Positions 50,486 through 60,018 are shown, counted from the stretch's first letter. The stretch is 64,000 nt of DNA from Paenibacillus sp. HGH0039 (GCF_000411255.1 NZ_KE150413.1:672794-736793); one strand, 5' to 3'. Program-made: numbers and translations. The notes: generated by a model not told the origin, from the sequence alone.

Positions 50486-51277
50486 TTGAGCAAGGGAATC
50501 ATGACGGGCGAAATGATGGAGCACTACAGGGAAAAGGGATTCGCGGTCATTCCCGGGGTGTTTTCGCCGGACGAGGCGGAAGAGGTCAAGCGGGCCTTGA
50601 AAGAAGTATGGACGCGGGGCATCCGCAGCCGCACGATCCTGCAAAGCCTGGTATTTCCGCTGGAAAGCTTATTCCCGCCCTTGAGGAATGTGCATCAGAG
50701 CCATGAGGCTCTCAGACGGTTCTCGCTCGATTCCAGAGCCTTCGGGACGGCTGCGCGGCTGCTTGGCGAAAATGCGCTGCTTGTCGGAACGACGGGGTTT
50801 TATAAATGTCCGGGGGCCAAGCAGTTGCCCCTGCACCAGGACAATTACGATATCGGGGCCGAGCCTGCTCCGGGCTGCGCGTTCTGGGTGTCCCTCGACG
50901 GGGCGTCCCCGGAAAACGGCGGGCTTCGGATGGTTCCGGGCAGTCACCGCCTGGGTCTGCTGAAACCCCGGGCTCCGGGCAGCCGTTCCACCTACGGGCA
51001 GTCGGTTCCGGTTCCCGATCGTCACACGGAGGTCGATCTGACCACCAAGCCCGGAGACGTGGTGGTGTTTAACGGCTACACCGTCCACGGCTCCCATGCG
51101 AACCGGACCCGGTACGGGTTCAGGAATTCTCTCGTGATGCATTTCGTCGGCGAAAGCGTCAGAAGTCTTTTTGTGCAGAACAGGGAACTTCTCAATTCGG
51201 CCGGCGATAACATATTCAGACCCGTCAACAAATCTCACAGCGTAAAAAGGTTGTTTCTGAACACGGATTCCGACTAA
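50486..51277 (+). CDS. PhyH-type 2-oxoglutarate oxygenase 8
   Basis: 263 residues from a TTG behind GGGAGGAGGGG. Intact HQD at His117/Asp119 (LPLHQDNYDIG), distal His in FNGYTVHGSHAN, Arg in FRNSLVMHF. It is of the NYxIG subgroup, with the genes at 33588 and 34383, although 15 kb away. It leads the operon that carries acyl-chain activation and elongation, so the acyl part may be its substrate. Confidence 0.87.
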   Translation: MSKGIMTGEMMEHYREKGFAVIPGVFSPDEAEEVKRALKEVWTRGIRSRTILQSLVFPLESLFPPLRNVHQSHEALRRFSLDSRAFGTAARLLGENALLVGTTGFYKCPGAKQLPLHQDNYDIGAEPAPGCAFWVSLDGASPENGGLRMVPGSHRLGLLKPRAPGSRSTYGQSVPVPDRHTEVDLTTKPGDVVVFNGYTVHGSHANRTRYGFRNSLVMHFVGESVRSLFVQNRELLNSAGDNIFRPVNKSHSVKRLFLNTDSD

Positions 51278-51293
51278 ACGGGGAGGAGAGGGG

Positions 51294-52727
51294 ATGGATG
51301 CAAAGTTATTTTTCCGTCAGCTACTTGACCATTCTGGCCTATGCGCAGTGGATGGAACTCATGAAGTCTCCTACAGCCGAATAACGGAGCTTGCGCAGAG
51401 TCATGCGAGGATGCTGGAAATAGCCGGACTCGCGGCCGATCCAAACCGCGGACAGCGGACCGTCGCCATCGACGTTTCCGTCGGCTGGAGAGCGATCCCG
51501 CTGTTTCTGGCGGCTCTGAGGCAGAAAGTCACCCTCGTTCCGGTCGATCCCGCCAAAAATCCCGGTTTGACCGAAAATGTGCTGAGCTGGATCAAGCCGG
51601 AGCTGTATATCACACCGGCGCTTCTAAACGAAGACGGCGAGCTTCTCTCCGTGCTTAAGCCGGTAACGGCTTCGCCCAGAGAAGAGCTGCGGGATGTCGC
51701 GGTCGTCCTGTACACGTCGGGGACGACCGGCCGGCCCAAAGGCGTCATGCTGACCTACGGCAACATTTGGTCGAACGTCGGCAGCATCCTGGGCTACTTC
51801 AAGCCGGCTCCGGAGGACAGGCTTTATCTGTTCCGGCCGCTTACTTACGCTTCGGCCTTTACAGGCGAGCTGCTGCCGTCCTTATTCCGGGGAGCAGCCG
51901 TCTACTTCCGGCCCCCGGATACGAATCCGCTGAGCACGATGAAGAGCATCCAGCGGGACGGCATTACCATTCTCGGCACAACGCCCACCGTCGCCGCCAC
52001 CTTCGCCCGTTTCCGGAAACGGTTCGATTTCGGCAGCCTCCGCTGCCTCATGCTGAGTGGGGAGTGTCTGACCGTCAGACAGGCGGAGCTCATTGCCGAA
52101 GCGTTTCCGGGCGCGGCTGTCTGGAACGCTTACGGACTTACCGAGGCTTCGCCCCGGATCAGTTGTCTGACCGAGGAGGGCGCCTTCCTGAACCGGAAGG
52201 GCTGCGTCGGCAGACCTTTGGAGGGCGTCGAGGTGAAGGTGCGGGCGGAGGACACGGAGGGAAGGGCTGCCGAGGAAGGCGAGGAAGGCGTCCTGTACGT
52301 GCGGGGACCGAACGTCATGAAAGGCTACTACGGCGATCCGGCCGCGACCTCGCTGAAAATCAAGGGCGGCTGGCTGAGGACGGGCGACCGGGCCGTAATC
52401 CGGGAAGGCGACATCTATATTCTCGGAAGAGCCGATTCCCTGATCATCCGGGGAGGAGTCAATATGGACCCGAGCGAGATCGAAAGCGAGCTGATGAAGC
52501 TCCGGGGAATCAAGGAAGCGCTCGTTTTTGCGGATTATTCCGAAGACCGGACGAGAGTTCATGCCTGGATCACTTGTGAACAAGGGGTCCTGATGACACA
52601 AATCCGTTCGACGATCATTCACGAGATCAAAGATTCCCGCTTGTGGCCGGATGTGATCGAAATGAAAGAGGAGCTTCCGAAGACGGCCAGCGGAAAGCTG
52701 ATTCGTCCAATCCAATCTTTGAGGTGA
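51294..52727 (+). CDS. Acyl-AMP ligase
   Basis: 477 residues of the ANL superfamily. The P-loop YTSGTTGRPKGVML is near residue 140, the A5-type NAYGLTEASPR near 280, the hinge GDRAVIREGDIYILGRAD near 364, and the catalytic Lys in KTASGKLIRPIQ at the C-terminus. It activates a carboxylic acid as adenylate and passes it to CoA or, in this context, to an ACP (three are close by). The acid may be the starter for the KS set downstream. Its start lies just after the oxygenase stop. Confidence 0.86.
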   Translation: MDAKLFFRQLLDHSGLCAVDGTHEVSYSRITELAQSHARMLEIAGLAADPNRGQRTVAIDVSVGWRAIPLFLAALRQKVTLVPVDPAKNPGLTENVLSWIKPELYITPALLNEDGELLSVLKPVTASPREELRDVAVVLYTSGTTGRPKGVMLTYGNIWSNVGSILGYFKPAPEDRLYLFRPLTYASAFTGELLPSLFRGAAVYFRPPDTNPLSTMKSIQRDGITILGTTPTVAATFARFRKRFDFGSLRCLMLSGECLTVRQAELIAEAFPGAAVWNAYGLTEASPRISCLTEEGAFLNRKGCVGRPLEGVEVKVRAEDTEGRAAEEGEEGVLYVRGPNVMKGYYGDPAATSLKIKGGWLRTGDRAVIREGDIYILGRADSLIIRGGVNMDPSEIESELMKLRGIKEALVFADYSEDRTRVHAWITCEQGVLMTQIRSTIIHEIKDSRLWPDVIEMKEELPKTASGKLIRPIQSLR

Positions 52728-52731
52728 GTTC

Positions 52732-54057
52732 ATGCACAAAAGCTATCCGGTCATCCATCCGTTTACATGGATGCCTCCCAGCGGCACACTAACGACGGAC
52801 ACCTGGCTTGAGCAGGTAACCTGTCTGGAGCGGGGAGACGGTTCCTGGGTGTACGACACGCAGGGCAAAGCCTATCTGTATACGACTACGGCGGTTCCCA
52901 CGGTAGGGCTTTCCAACTGGCGGGTCATCCAGGCGATGAAGGAACAGATGGAACGACTAAGCTTTGCGTCGACCTGCGCCCAGACGCACGGCCTGGTCGA
53001 GCCGCTGGCGGACAAACTGCTCCGCCTCTGCGGCAGCCGGTATGCCAAGGTGTTCTTTACCAACGACGGATCGGGGGCCGTGGAAACGGCAATGCGTCTC
53101 ATCCGGCAGCATTTCATCTCCCGCGGGGAGGCGAAGCGGGACAAGTTTATTTCATTCGACGGAAACTTTCACGGAACAACCTACGGCTCCGGTTCGGTTA
53201 CCCATCTGGGCATCCGGGAAATGTTCGGAAGAGGCCTCGATGACTGCTTGTGCGCTCCCGCGCCTAATTTGTACAGGCCTCCAGGGGCTCTCTCTTCTCC
53301 CGAAAGTGCGGCCGACTTCTGTCTGAAGGAGCTGGAGCGCCTGATTGGGGAAGCGGGCCCCGAGACGATCGCCGCCGTTCTTGTGGAACCGATTCAGGCG
53401 GTGAACGGAGTGGTTCTTATGCCGGAGACGTTTTTTTCACAAATCAGGACTTTGACGCGGCAATACGGCATTGCGGTGATTTCGGATGAAGTTACGACGG
53501 GACTGGGCAGAACGGGACACTGGTCCTTGAGCGAGAAATACGGGCTGGAGCCGGATGTTCTTGCCGTATCCAAAGGATTGACCGGCGGTTATTTCCCGAT
53601 GGGGGCCGTGCTGATGTCGAGCGAGCTGGACGACAGTTTGTTCGGAAGCGGCGGCATCCTGCTCCACGGCTCGACGCAGTGCGGACATCCGGTCGGCTGC
53701 GCGGCGGCTCTGGAGGTGCTGGAAATCATCGAACAGGACGGACTGCCGGATCATGCGGCCGTGCGCGGACAGGGACTTCTGGATGATTTTGCGGACGCGC
53801 TGGCCGGTCATCCGAACGTGGGTGATATCCGGGGGATGGGCCTTATGCTTGCGCTTGAATTCGTGAAGGACAAGGCGACCAAAGAGCCGGTCGATTTCGA
53901 ATGGGGGCGCCGGTTGTCCGGGCATCTTCATGACGAAGGCATACTGGGCAATTATTTCAACGGCATTCTTCTTATGTATCCGCCCCTGAATGTCAGCGGG
54001 GAAGAATGCGACTTTCTCGTTCACGGGGTGACGAGAGCATTACGGCGAATGGGGTGA
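52732..54057 (+). CDS. Class III PLP-dependent aminotransferase
   Basis: 441 residues. The PLP Lys281 lies in VSKGLTGGYFPMGAVL, with the earlier VISDEVTTGLGRTG giving the PLP-ring Asp. The layout is that of omega- or gamma-aminotransferases, which put an amine at the end of a chain using an amino acid donor. In this setting it may create the terminal amine that a BtrH acyltransferase later acylates, or it may process a sugar aldehyde. The ribosome site is GAGGTGAG. Confidence 0.88.
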   Translation: MHKSYPVIHPFTWMPPSGTLTTDTWLEQVTCLERGDGSWVYDTQGKAYLYTTTAVPTVGLSNWRVIQAMKEQMERLSFASTCAQTHGLVEPLADKLLRLCGSRYAKVFFTNDGSGAVETAMRLIRQHFISRGEAKRDKFISFDGNFHGTTYGSGSVTHLGIREMFGRGLDDCLCAPAPNLYRPPGALSSPESAADFCLKELERLIGEAGPETIAAVLVEPIQAVNGVVLMPETFFSQIRTLTRQYGIAVISDEVTTGLGRTGHWSLSEKYGLEPDVLAVSKGLTGGYFPMGAVLMSSELDDSLFGSGGILLHGSTQCGHPVGCAAALEVLEIIEQDGLPDHAAVRGQGLLDDFADALAGHPNVGDIRGMGLMLALEFVKDKATKEPVDFEWGRRLSGHLHDEGILGNYFNGILLMYPPLNVSGEECDFLVHGVTRALRRMG

Positions 54058-54815
54058 AGACAGTGGCGGCAAGAGAGCACTGGCACGACTTTTTCGGGAA
54101 GGACTATCTCCTTTTCTCGGAAGTGATTCTGAATGAAGAGCGTACCCGTTTCGAAATCGGGCAGCTTTTGTCCTTGCTGAATCTGCCGGAAGGCGCGTCC
54201 ATTCTCGACCTGGGCTGCGGACAAGGCCGGATCAGCGTCCCTCTCGCTCTGAGGGGCTACCAAGTGACGGGTATCGACGCGTCGGATACGCTGCTGGACG
54301 AGGCGCGGCGGCGGGCTCTGGCATCCAGAGCCGAGGCGGTGTTCAAGTCTCTGGATATGAGAGAGCTTGATTTCGCGGACGAATTCGATGCGGTTCTTAA
54401 TCTCGGCACGGCATTCGGCTATCTGGAAAACGAAGAAGAGAATCAAGACATTTTGCATCGTGTCTACCGCGCCCTAAAACCGGGGGGACAGTTGATTCAG
54501 GAAACGGAAAACCGGGACTTCAAGCTTCTTTACAGCGCGAAAAAAACGTGGGACATGATGAACGGCTGTCCCGTATGGTCGCAGCGGGAGTTCGACAGCG
54601 TAACCGGCAGATGGAACGAAGAGATGACGTGGTTTGACAATGGGGAGCTCAAGTCATCCCGGTTGAACCTGCGTCTATATACGGCCGCCGAGCTGCTGCA
54701 CCTGCACGGTAATGCGGGACTGGACGTCAAGGGAATATACGGAGGCTTCGACCTGTCTCCGCTTACGACCTCAAGTCCGCGGATGCTGCTTCATCTGGAG
54801 AAAAAAACGGATTAA
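54054..54815 (+). CDS. SAM-dependent methyltransferase 1
   Basis: 253 residues from the GTG at 54054, which overlaps the previous stop (GTGA). GTG at 54063 is an alternative. Class I SAM site ILDLGCGQGRISVPLALRG near 47-65, acidic loop ending GIDASD, then FDAVLNLGTAFGYL. It resembles methyltransferases acting on small O or N acceptors. The exact site methylated cannot be judged. It lies in the operon with the ligase and aminotransferase. Confidence 0.82.
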   Translation: MKTVAAREHWHDFFGKDYLLFSEVILNEERTRFEIGQLLSLLNLPEGASILDLGCGQGRISVPLALRGYQVTGIDASDTLLDEARRRALASRAEAVFKSLDMRELDFADEFDAVLNLGTAFGYLENEEENQDILHRVYRALKPGGQLIQETENRDFKLLYSAKKTWDMMNGCPVWSQREFDSVTGRWNEEMTWFDNGELKSSRLNLRLYTAAELLHLHGNAGLDVKGIYGGFDLSPLTTSSPRMLLHLEKKTD

Positions 54816-54832
54816 TCCGGGGAGGGTTCTAG

Positions 54833-55195
54833 ATGGAAACCGAAAATAAACACAAGCTCATTAAATGGGAAGAAATGAACTGGGAGCCGGGCATTTATGA
54901 AAACACCGAGATGAGCTACCTGTACGAAGACGAACAGGGCCGATTGTGCTTTCTGGTTAAACTTCATCCCGGAAGCTTCATTCCCATGCACGACCACCCG
55001 AGAAGAGAATTCGCCTACCTGATCAAAGGCGATCTTATTTTAAACGAGAACGAAGTGATGAAAGAAGGCGATTTCCTTACGGCGGGCCTGGCGGAATCCC
55101 ATGACGTCCGCACCGAGAACGGCGCGCTGCTATACGTCTTCATCGACTATCATGTGATCCGGCAGCGGATCGTTGAGATCGAGACCACATCGTAA
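54833..55195 (+). CDS. Cupin-domain protein
   Basis: 120 residues. A single cupin barrel: motif 1 PGSFIPMHDHPRREFAYLIKGDL (two His and a Glu for metal), motif 2 FLTAGLAESHDVRTENGALLYVFI. Such small cupins bind a metal and act as isomerases, dioxygenases or ligand sensors. Both metal motifs are complete, so it is probably active. It has no close paralogue in the window and sits between two methyltransferases. Confidence 0.82.
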   Translation: METENKHKLIKWEEMNWEPGIYENTEMSYLYEDEQGRLCFLVKLHPGSFIPMHDHPRREFAYLIKGDLILNENEVMKEGDFLTAGLAESHDVRTENGALLYVFIDYHVIRQRIVEIETTS

Positions 55196-55212
55196 GGCTG
55201 GGAGGAACAGGG

Positions 55213-56304
55213 GTGAGTGGTGTTACGACCGTTAAGACGGCTTTGTTTAACGAAACCTATCATGCGGCCTATGAATATGTATCGGATTTTACGGCCTTTA
55301 CCCTTTTGAACGCGATGAAGGCGGGGGGCATCGACCTGAACGGCCCGGTGCGGGAGAGCAGGCTGCTTTCTCAGATCGCCTGTTCGGAAGTGAACAGGCC
55401 GCTGTTGAACTGGGCTCTTCATTTTTTGGAGCAGCAGGAGTTCGTCCGGAAGACGACCGGGCCCGGAGGCACAGCGGTCCTGACACTCACCGCCAAAGGC
55501 AGAGACTGGACGAATCCGGGAAATCCGTTCCCGGCCGTGCACGTGGCCCCCTCCCTGAAGCTAATCGAATACGCGGGGACATTCTGGCTGCGGGCCATCC
55601 GAGGAGAGGTTCAGCCTCAGCACAGGCTGTTTAACCGCGAAGGCATCGCCCTGTGGGAAGTGTATTTCCACAATGCGCATGACTTGTACGCGGTACACAA
55701 CCAGTGGGCGGCGGAGGAGCTGGCGGATCTGATTCCCGCGGAATCCTGCACAATCCTGGAGCTCGGTACAGGTTTCGGTTCGGCAACACGCGCTCTGCTG
55801 ACGGAAATCCGCCTCCGGTCGAAGTTCGTCGAGGAGTACACCGTCTCGGACGCCAGCAGACTGCTCGCCGCGAAAGCCGGCCGGATGCTCGAAGGAGAGC
55901 TCCCTCCGCACAAGCTCCGCCAGTTGACACTGGATATCAACGAGGTGAAGAGCGGCGGGGAGACGTACGACTTTATTTATGCCGTCAATGTCATGCACTG
56001 CGCGGAAGATCTGGCTCTTTCACTGGACGCGCTGCGCCGGCTGCTGAAACCGGGAGGAAGGATCGTGTTGTCCGAGTGTGTGAGGGAGCATTACCGGTCC
56101 AGGCTTCATCAGGAGTTTATTTTCTCGCTGCTGCCCGATTTTAAGCCGGTCGGCGGAGCGGACGGGGACACGTCCTGTTTCGGGTTTCTCCGCCCGGAGG
56201 ACTGGTGGGAGGTCATGCAAGCCGCGGGCTTCCGGGACATCTGCGTCAAGATGAACGAAGGGCCGGTCCGCGGCGCGATTATAACCGGAAGCCGGGAGGG
56301 CTAG
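55213..56304 (+). CDS. SAM-dependent methyltransferase 2
   Basis: 363 residues behind GGGAGGAACAGGG. The N-terminal 100 residues form a winged helix-like dimerisation domain (LLSQIACSEVNRPLLNWALHFLEQQEF), and the class I SAM site ILELGTGFGSATRALL is near 183-198. A motif IV-like YDFIYAVNVMHCAEDL follows. The layout is that of small-molecule O-methyltransferases. It ends four bases before the AraC gene, so it is in the same transcription unit. Confidence 0.82.
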   Translation: MSGVTTVKTALFNETYHAAYEYVSDFTAFTLLNAMKAGGIDLNGPVRESRLLSQIACSEVNRPLLNWALHFLEQQEFVRKTTGPGGTAVLTLTAKGRDWTNPGNPFPAVHVAPSLKLIEYAGTFWLRAIRGEVQPQHRLFNREGIALWEVYFHNAHDLYAVHNQWAAEELADLIPAESCTILELGTGFGSATRALLTEIRLRSKFVEEYTVSDASRLLAAKAGRMLEGELPPHKLRQLTLDINEVKSGGETYDFIYAVNVMHCAEDLALSLDALRRLLKPGGRIVLSECVREHYRSRLHQEFIFSLLPDFKPVGGADGDTSCFGFLRPEDWWEVMQAAGFRDICVKMNEGPVRGAIITGSREG

Positions 56305-56307
56305 CCT

Positions 56308-57012
56308 ATGATCGTGTTCTGGGACAGGGAAGCCGGCAGGGATGCGGGGGATAGCGACCCGGCGGACAGCCATCCGCTTGATTCCCGCGATACGCCCGCT
56401 GCGGCTTATGTGGCCGACGGATTGATTCTGCACGTCGGAACGGCGGAAGATGCCCGCAGGCAGGCCACAGCCGGAAGCTGCGAGGCGCTTGTCGTTCTCA
56501 CGGAGAACGAGCGGGTGGAGACCGGCGAATTGCCTGCGGACGCTTCCGTTCCGGTGTATGTTTTTACGAAGGCGGACAAGCAGTCGCGGTTTGTGATCCA
56601 GCTTCTGTTTCACTATCTGGCGTCGATCCAGAGCCATGTCTTCTCGAGAAAGACTTTCGCGGGTACCGGACCCGACACGGAGATGGATTGGGAGCGCGTG
56701 CTGAAGCACATCCAGGACAACCTGGGCACGGGAGAGCTCTCTCTGGAGAGCGTGGCCAAAGAATGCTACGTATGCAAATGGCAGTTTTCGAAAGTGTTTA
56801 AAAAACAATTCGGCATCACCTTCCGCGACTATCTGATCGAACAGCGGATCGGGGAGGCCAAGAAACTGCTCGTAAAAGGACACTCCGTTACGGATGCCTG
56901 TTACGCCGTGGGATACGGAGATATGACCCATTTCGGAAGAATCTTCCGCAAGAAGGTCGGTGTGAGTCCTTCCGATTACCGCAAGCATTATTACAGCCAG
57001 TTTATTTTATGA
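56308..57012 (+). CDS. AraC-family transcriptional regulator 2
   Basis: 234 residues. The N-terminal half is a short response-regulator-like fold (MIVFWDRE...) with Ala/Asp-rich stretches; no clear phospho-Asp. The C-terminal AraC domain has LSLESVAKECYVCKWQFSKV and VTDACYAVGYGDMTHFGRIF. It is a paralogue of the regulator at 2514, with the second HTH almost identical, so both may read the same site. It appears to be expressed as part of the operon it may regulate. Confidence 0.85.
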   Translation: MIVFWDREAGRDAGDSDPADSHPLDSRDTPAAAYVADGLILHVGTAEDARRQATAGSCEALVVLTENERVETGELPADASVPVYVFTKADKQSRFVIQLLFHYLASIQSHVFSRKTFAGTGPDTEMDWERVLKHIQDNLGTGELSLESVAKECYVCKWQFSKVFKKQFGITFRDYLIEQRIGEAKKLLVKGHSVTDACYAVGYGDMTHFGRIFRKKVGVSPSDYRKHYYSQFIL

Positions 57013-57057
57013 AAGTCTAAGGGAGATCCCAAACAAGTCAAAGCGAGGGGTAACCGT

Positions 57058-57909
57058 ATGAGAAAAAGATGGCAGTTCTTGCTTGCCGTTCTGATTGTGG
57101 CAGGGCTATTAACGGAATTTTATTATTACTGGAACCGGCCGTATAAGCTTCCGCCGGTATCTGACGGTATGCGGCTTGCGGAGTATAATCTTGCGTTTGA
57201 GAAAGAAAAAGCCGCAGCCGGCGGCCAGGCGCAGGGAAGCGCAGAAGAATTGCAGAAAAAGGTCGCCGCCGAACCGGATAACCTGGCCTACGGCAATGCG
57301 CTCCGGATAGCGATGGGCAAAGAGGGCCGGATCGACGCCTTCGTATCGTTTATGAAATCGTTGGAGCAGCCCCCGGCAAGAGCCAAGCTGCAGATGGCAC
57401 TGGCTTACGTGGACCAGATGCAGAACGAATCTTTGGGAACCGCCTCTCTCGGACAAATATCTGTTCACTCCATTGAATTGATGAATGAGGTGCTGGAGAA
57501 GGACCCTTACGACTGGCTGGCTCATTATGCCCGCGGAATCAATAATCTGTACTGGCCGGTGGGCTTGCAGCGGATCGATAAGTCCATTCAGGATCTGTCT
57601 TTCTGTCTGGCCGTCACGAAAAAGTTCGAACAGGACCATCCTTTCTACATGTGGACTCTGGCGTACACGGCACTGGGGGATGCATTGGTTAAAAAAGGCG
57701 AGGTCGGCGACGGCATGAAGATTTGGAAAGAGGGGCATCAAGCCCATCCGGATGATCCGGACCTGAAGGAGCGGGCGCAAGCCTCCAAGGAGCAGGCGGT
57801 CGAGATTGTCGTGCGTGAGCGGGGCATGGATCAGTTTCAGCGGCCGGAACCGGGAATCAGCGACCTCAGCCCCATTTGGAATCCCGTGAAAGAAGGGCAG
57901 GACAAATGA
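57058..57909 (+). CDS. Membrane-anchored TPR-like protein
   Basis: 283 residues. One N-terminal membrane segment (WQFLLAVLIVAGLLTEFYYYW) is followed by a helical repeat region that looks like degenerate TPRs (AEELQKKVAAEPDNLAYGNAL; NEVLEKDPYDWLAHYARGI; MKIWKEGHQAHPDD). The soluble part should face outside. It could organise a complex at the membrane, and the lipoprotein with FG-GAP repeats at 62400 might be its partner. Its stop overlaps the KS start by ATGA. Confidence 0.7.
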   Translation: MRKRWQFLLAVLIVAGLLTEFYYYWNRPYKLPPVSDGMRLAEYNLAFEKEKAAAGGQAQGSAEELQKKVAAEPDNLAYGNALRIAMGKEGRIDAFVSFMKSLEQPPARAKLQMALAYVDQMQNESLGTASLGQISVHSIELMNEVLEKDPYDWLAHYARGINNLYWPVGLQRIDKSIQDLSFCLAVTKKFEQDHPFYMWTLAYTALGDALVKKGEVGDGMKIWKEGHQAHPDDPDLKERAQASKEQAVEIVVRERGMDQFQRPEPGISDLSPIWNPVKEGQDK

Positions 57910-59153
57910 ACCAAGCAGGCTATGCACCCGAAGAACGATCCCGTCAAGCGGGTCAAACGGCAGTTGTAACGGGCTTGGGAGTCGTAACTTCGATCGGAAC
58001 GGATGAGGCATCCTTCTGGAGAAATCTGCTGCGGGGAGAGACGGGCGTCAAACCGATCACGGTGTTTGACGTGGAGAAGCATACGAACCGGATGGGCTGC
58101 CAGATCGACGACATCCCCCTCTCCGAATACGCTCCGGACGCTCTCCAAAAATCGGGAAGAGCGACCCGGATACTGATGCCCGCCATCGAGCAGGCTTTGC
58201 GGAATGCGGGGCTCGATAAGCCTGCGCTTTCCCGCTGCCGGGTCGGGCTCTGCGTAGGCACCACGATGGGAGATATCGACCCGCTCGAAGGCGCCATTCA
58301 AGGGAAGCGCAGCGAGGCATTCGGAGGGCCGCATGTCATAACGGAGCAGATCGGGCGGCTGCTCGGATTGAGGGGGCCCGTATGGACGTTCACCAACGCT
58401 TGCGCAGCGGGTAATTTCGCCATCGCCAGAGCCATGGACGAGATTGCGTCCGGCAGAGCGGACGTGATGATCGCCTGCGGAGCGGATTCGCTGTCCTGGG
58501 TCGCTTTTACGGGATTCAGCAGCCTGCGCGCCATGGCGCCCGACCGCTGCCGGCCCTTCGACGTCCGCCGGAAAGGACTCCTCCTCGGGGAAGGGGCGGG
58601 CGTGCTCGTCATCGAATCGCAAGCTCATGCGCAGGCGCGCCGGATACGTCCGCGGGCCGGGCTGCTCGGGTACGGGATGAGCTGCGACGCTCATCACATT
58701 ACCCAGCCCGATCCGCAGGGGGAAGGCGCCGTGCGGGCCATGCGCGCCGCTTTGAAGATGGCGGCGATTCCGGCGTCTGCCGTCGATTATGTGAGCCTGC
58801 ACGGAACGGGCACCCAGGCGAACGACAAGATGGAAGCGGCCGCACTGTCGGCCGTCTTCAAGGAGACGCGTCTTCCGGCTGCCAGCTCGATTAAAGGCCA
58901 CATCGGCCATACGTTGGGCGCGGCGAGCGCGATTGAAGCGGTGATGAGTGTGAAATGCCTGGAAGAAGGGGTGGCTCCGCCGACGCTTAATCTGGAGCAG
59001 CCCGATCCGGCTTGCCCGGTCCCTGTTCTCATGAAGGAACCCGCGCCCGGCAGGTATCGCACCGTTTTGTCGAATTCCTACGCGTTCGGAGGAGTAAACT
59101 CCTCGATTGTTCTGTCCGCCGTTCATGGGCAGCGGCCGGAAAACTTGGAATAA
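57906..59153 (+). CDS. Ketosynthase 1 (FabF-type)
   Basis: 415 residues from the ATG at 57906 (stop of the TPR gene overlaps). The Cys-His-His triad is complete: TNACAAGNF near residue 164, HGTGT near 298, and GHIGHTLGAASA near 334. It resembles KS-alpha subunits of highly reducing type II polyketide and aryl-polyene systems. It would condense a starter or a growing chain with malonyl-ACP. Followed by a KS-like subunit and a second KS. Confidence 0.87.
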   Translation: MNQAGYAPEERSRQAGQTAVVTGLGVVTSIGTDEASFWRNLLRGETGVKPITVFDVEKHTNRMGCQIDDIPLSEYAPDALQKSGRATRILMPAIEQALRNAGLDKPALSRCRVGLCVGTTMGDIDPLEGAIQGKRSEAFGGPHVITEQIGRLLGLRGPVWTFTNACAAGNFAIARAMDEIASGRADVMIACGADSLSWVAFTGFSSLRAMAPDRCRPFDVRRKGLLLGEGAGVLVIESQAHAQARRIRPRAGLLGYGMSCDAHHITQPDPQGEGAVRAMRAALKMAAIPASAVDYVSLHGTGTQANDKMEAAALSAVFKETRLPAASSIKGHIGHTLGAASAIEAVMSVKCLEEGVAPPTLNLEQPDPACPVPVLMKEPAPGRYRTVLSNSYAFGGVNSSIVLSAVHGQRPENLE

Positions 59154-59166
59154 GGGGGGAATAGCG

Positions 59167-60018
59167 GTGCCGCAGTTTATTTATTTAAGCGGATGCGGGT
59201 ATTACATGGCCCCCAGCTTTGCGGCGATTGTCGAACGTCCGGACAGCCGGCCTTCGGCTGAAGATTCAGCGGAGGATTCGGCTGAGGATTCGGACGACGA
59301 GACTTTGTCTTCCCGGATCGAGGATGAACCGGAGGAGGCTGCGCGGGGCCTTAAAGGGCTGAAGAGGCATTCCAGAGCCGTCCGGCTGGCCTGTCTGGCC
59401 ATCAAGGAGGCGCTGCAAATGGCCTCGATTCCGGGGCACGTCCCGGGTGGGAAGAGAAACGACATCGGCGTGGTTGTGGGAACCAACGACGCGAATCTGG
59501 AAGCCATCGACCGGCTACAGCAGGAGGCGGAAACGTACGGGGTGAACAACACGAACCCGGGTCTGTTTCCGGAAACCGTACTGAATGTAATAGCCGGCCA
59601 GGCATCCATTTACTTCGGGCTCGGCGGCCCCAATGTCACGATATCGGGCGGGGACTTCTCCTCGGTGAAGTCGCTGCAGTACGCGGCGGACATGCTGGAG
59701 TCGGGCCGTGCTTCCCATGTGGCGGTCTGTATCGTAAGACTGCTGCCGCCCGCCGTCTTCGAGGGAAGCATCCGGTACCGGGCAGCCAGGGAGTCCGTCG
59801 TAGCTTTGGTGCTGTCCCGGATGCCTTCCGGGGGGGACGGCCTCAAGCTGCGCGTAGCAAGCGGAACGGACCTGCCGGATGCGGCCGCAACCCGCGTGAC
59901 CGACGAGCAGCTTCCGGCGGTTCTGGCTGTCAGGCTCAGAAGCGGGGAGCTTCCGTCCGGAACGTCCGTGATTTATGCGGATGCCGGCCCGGAGGGGCTG
60001 CTTGCCGTCGAGTTTTAA
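59167..60018 (+). CDS. Truncated KS-fold subunit without Cys (chain-length-factor-like)
   Basis: 283 residues from a GTG behind AAGGGGGGAA. The N-terminal thiolase half is recognisable (IGVVVGTNDANLEAID; ASIYFGLGGPNVTISGGDFSSVKSLQYAAD), but the active-site Cys position is Gly and the His-containing C-terminal half is missing. In aryl-polyene clusters a short KS-like protein (ApeC/PF13723 type) partners the true KS. A Ser-Ala-Glu-Asp repeat (59259-59300) lengthens a loop near residue 35. It probably pairs with KS 1 or KS 2. Confidence 0.72.
   Translation: MPQFIYLSGCGYYMAPSFAAIVERPDSRPSAEDSAEDSAEDSDDETLSSRIEDEPEEAARGLKGLKRHSRAVRLACLAIKEALQMASIPGHVPGGKRNDIGVVVGTNDANLEAIDRLQQEAETYGVNNTNPGLFPETVLNVIAGQASIYFGLGGPNVTISGGDFSSVKSLQYAADMLESGRASHVAVCIVRLLPPAVFEGSIRYRAARESVVALVLSRMPSGGDGLKLRVASGTDLPDAAATRVTDEQLPAVLAVRLRSGELPSGTSVIYADAGPEGLLAVEF

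Noticed and set aside
59259-59300. Ser-Ala-Glu-Asp repeat as a regulatory or mobile repeat
   Set aside because: It is a short in-frame coding repeat that lengthens a surface loop; nothing indicates mobility.
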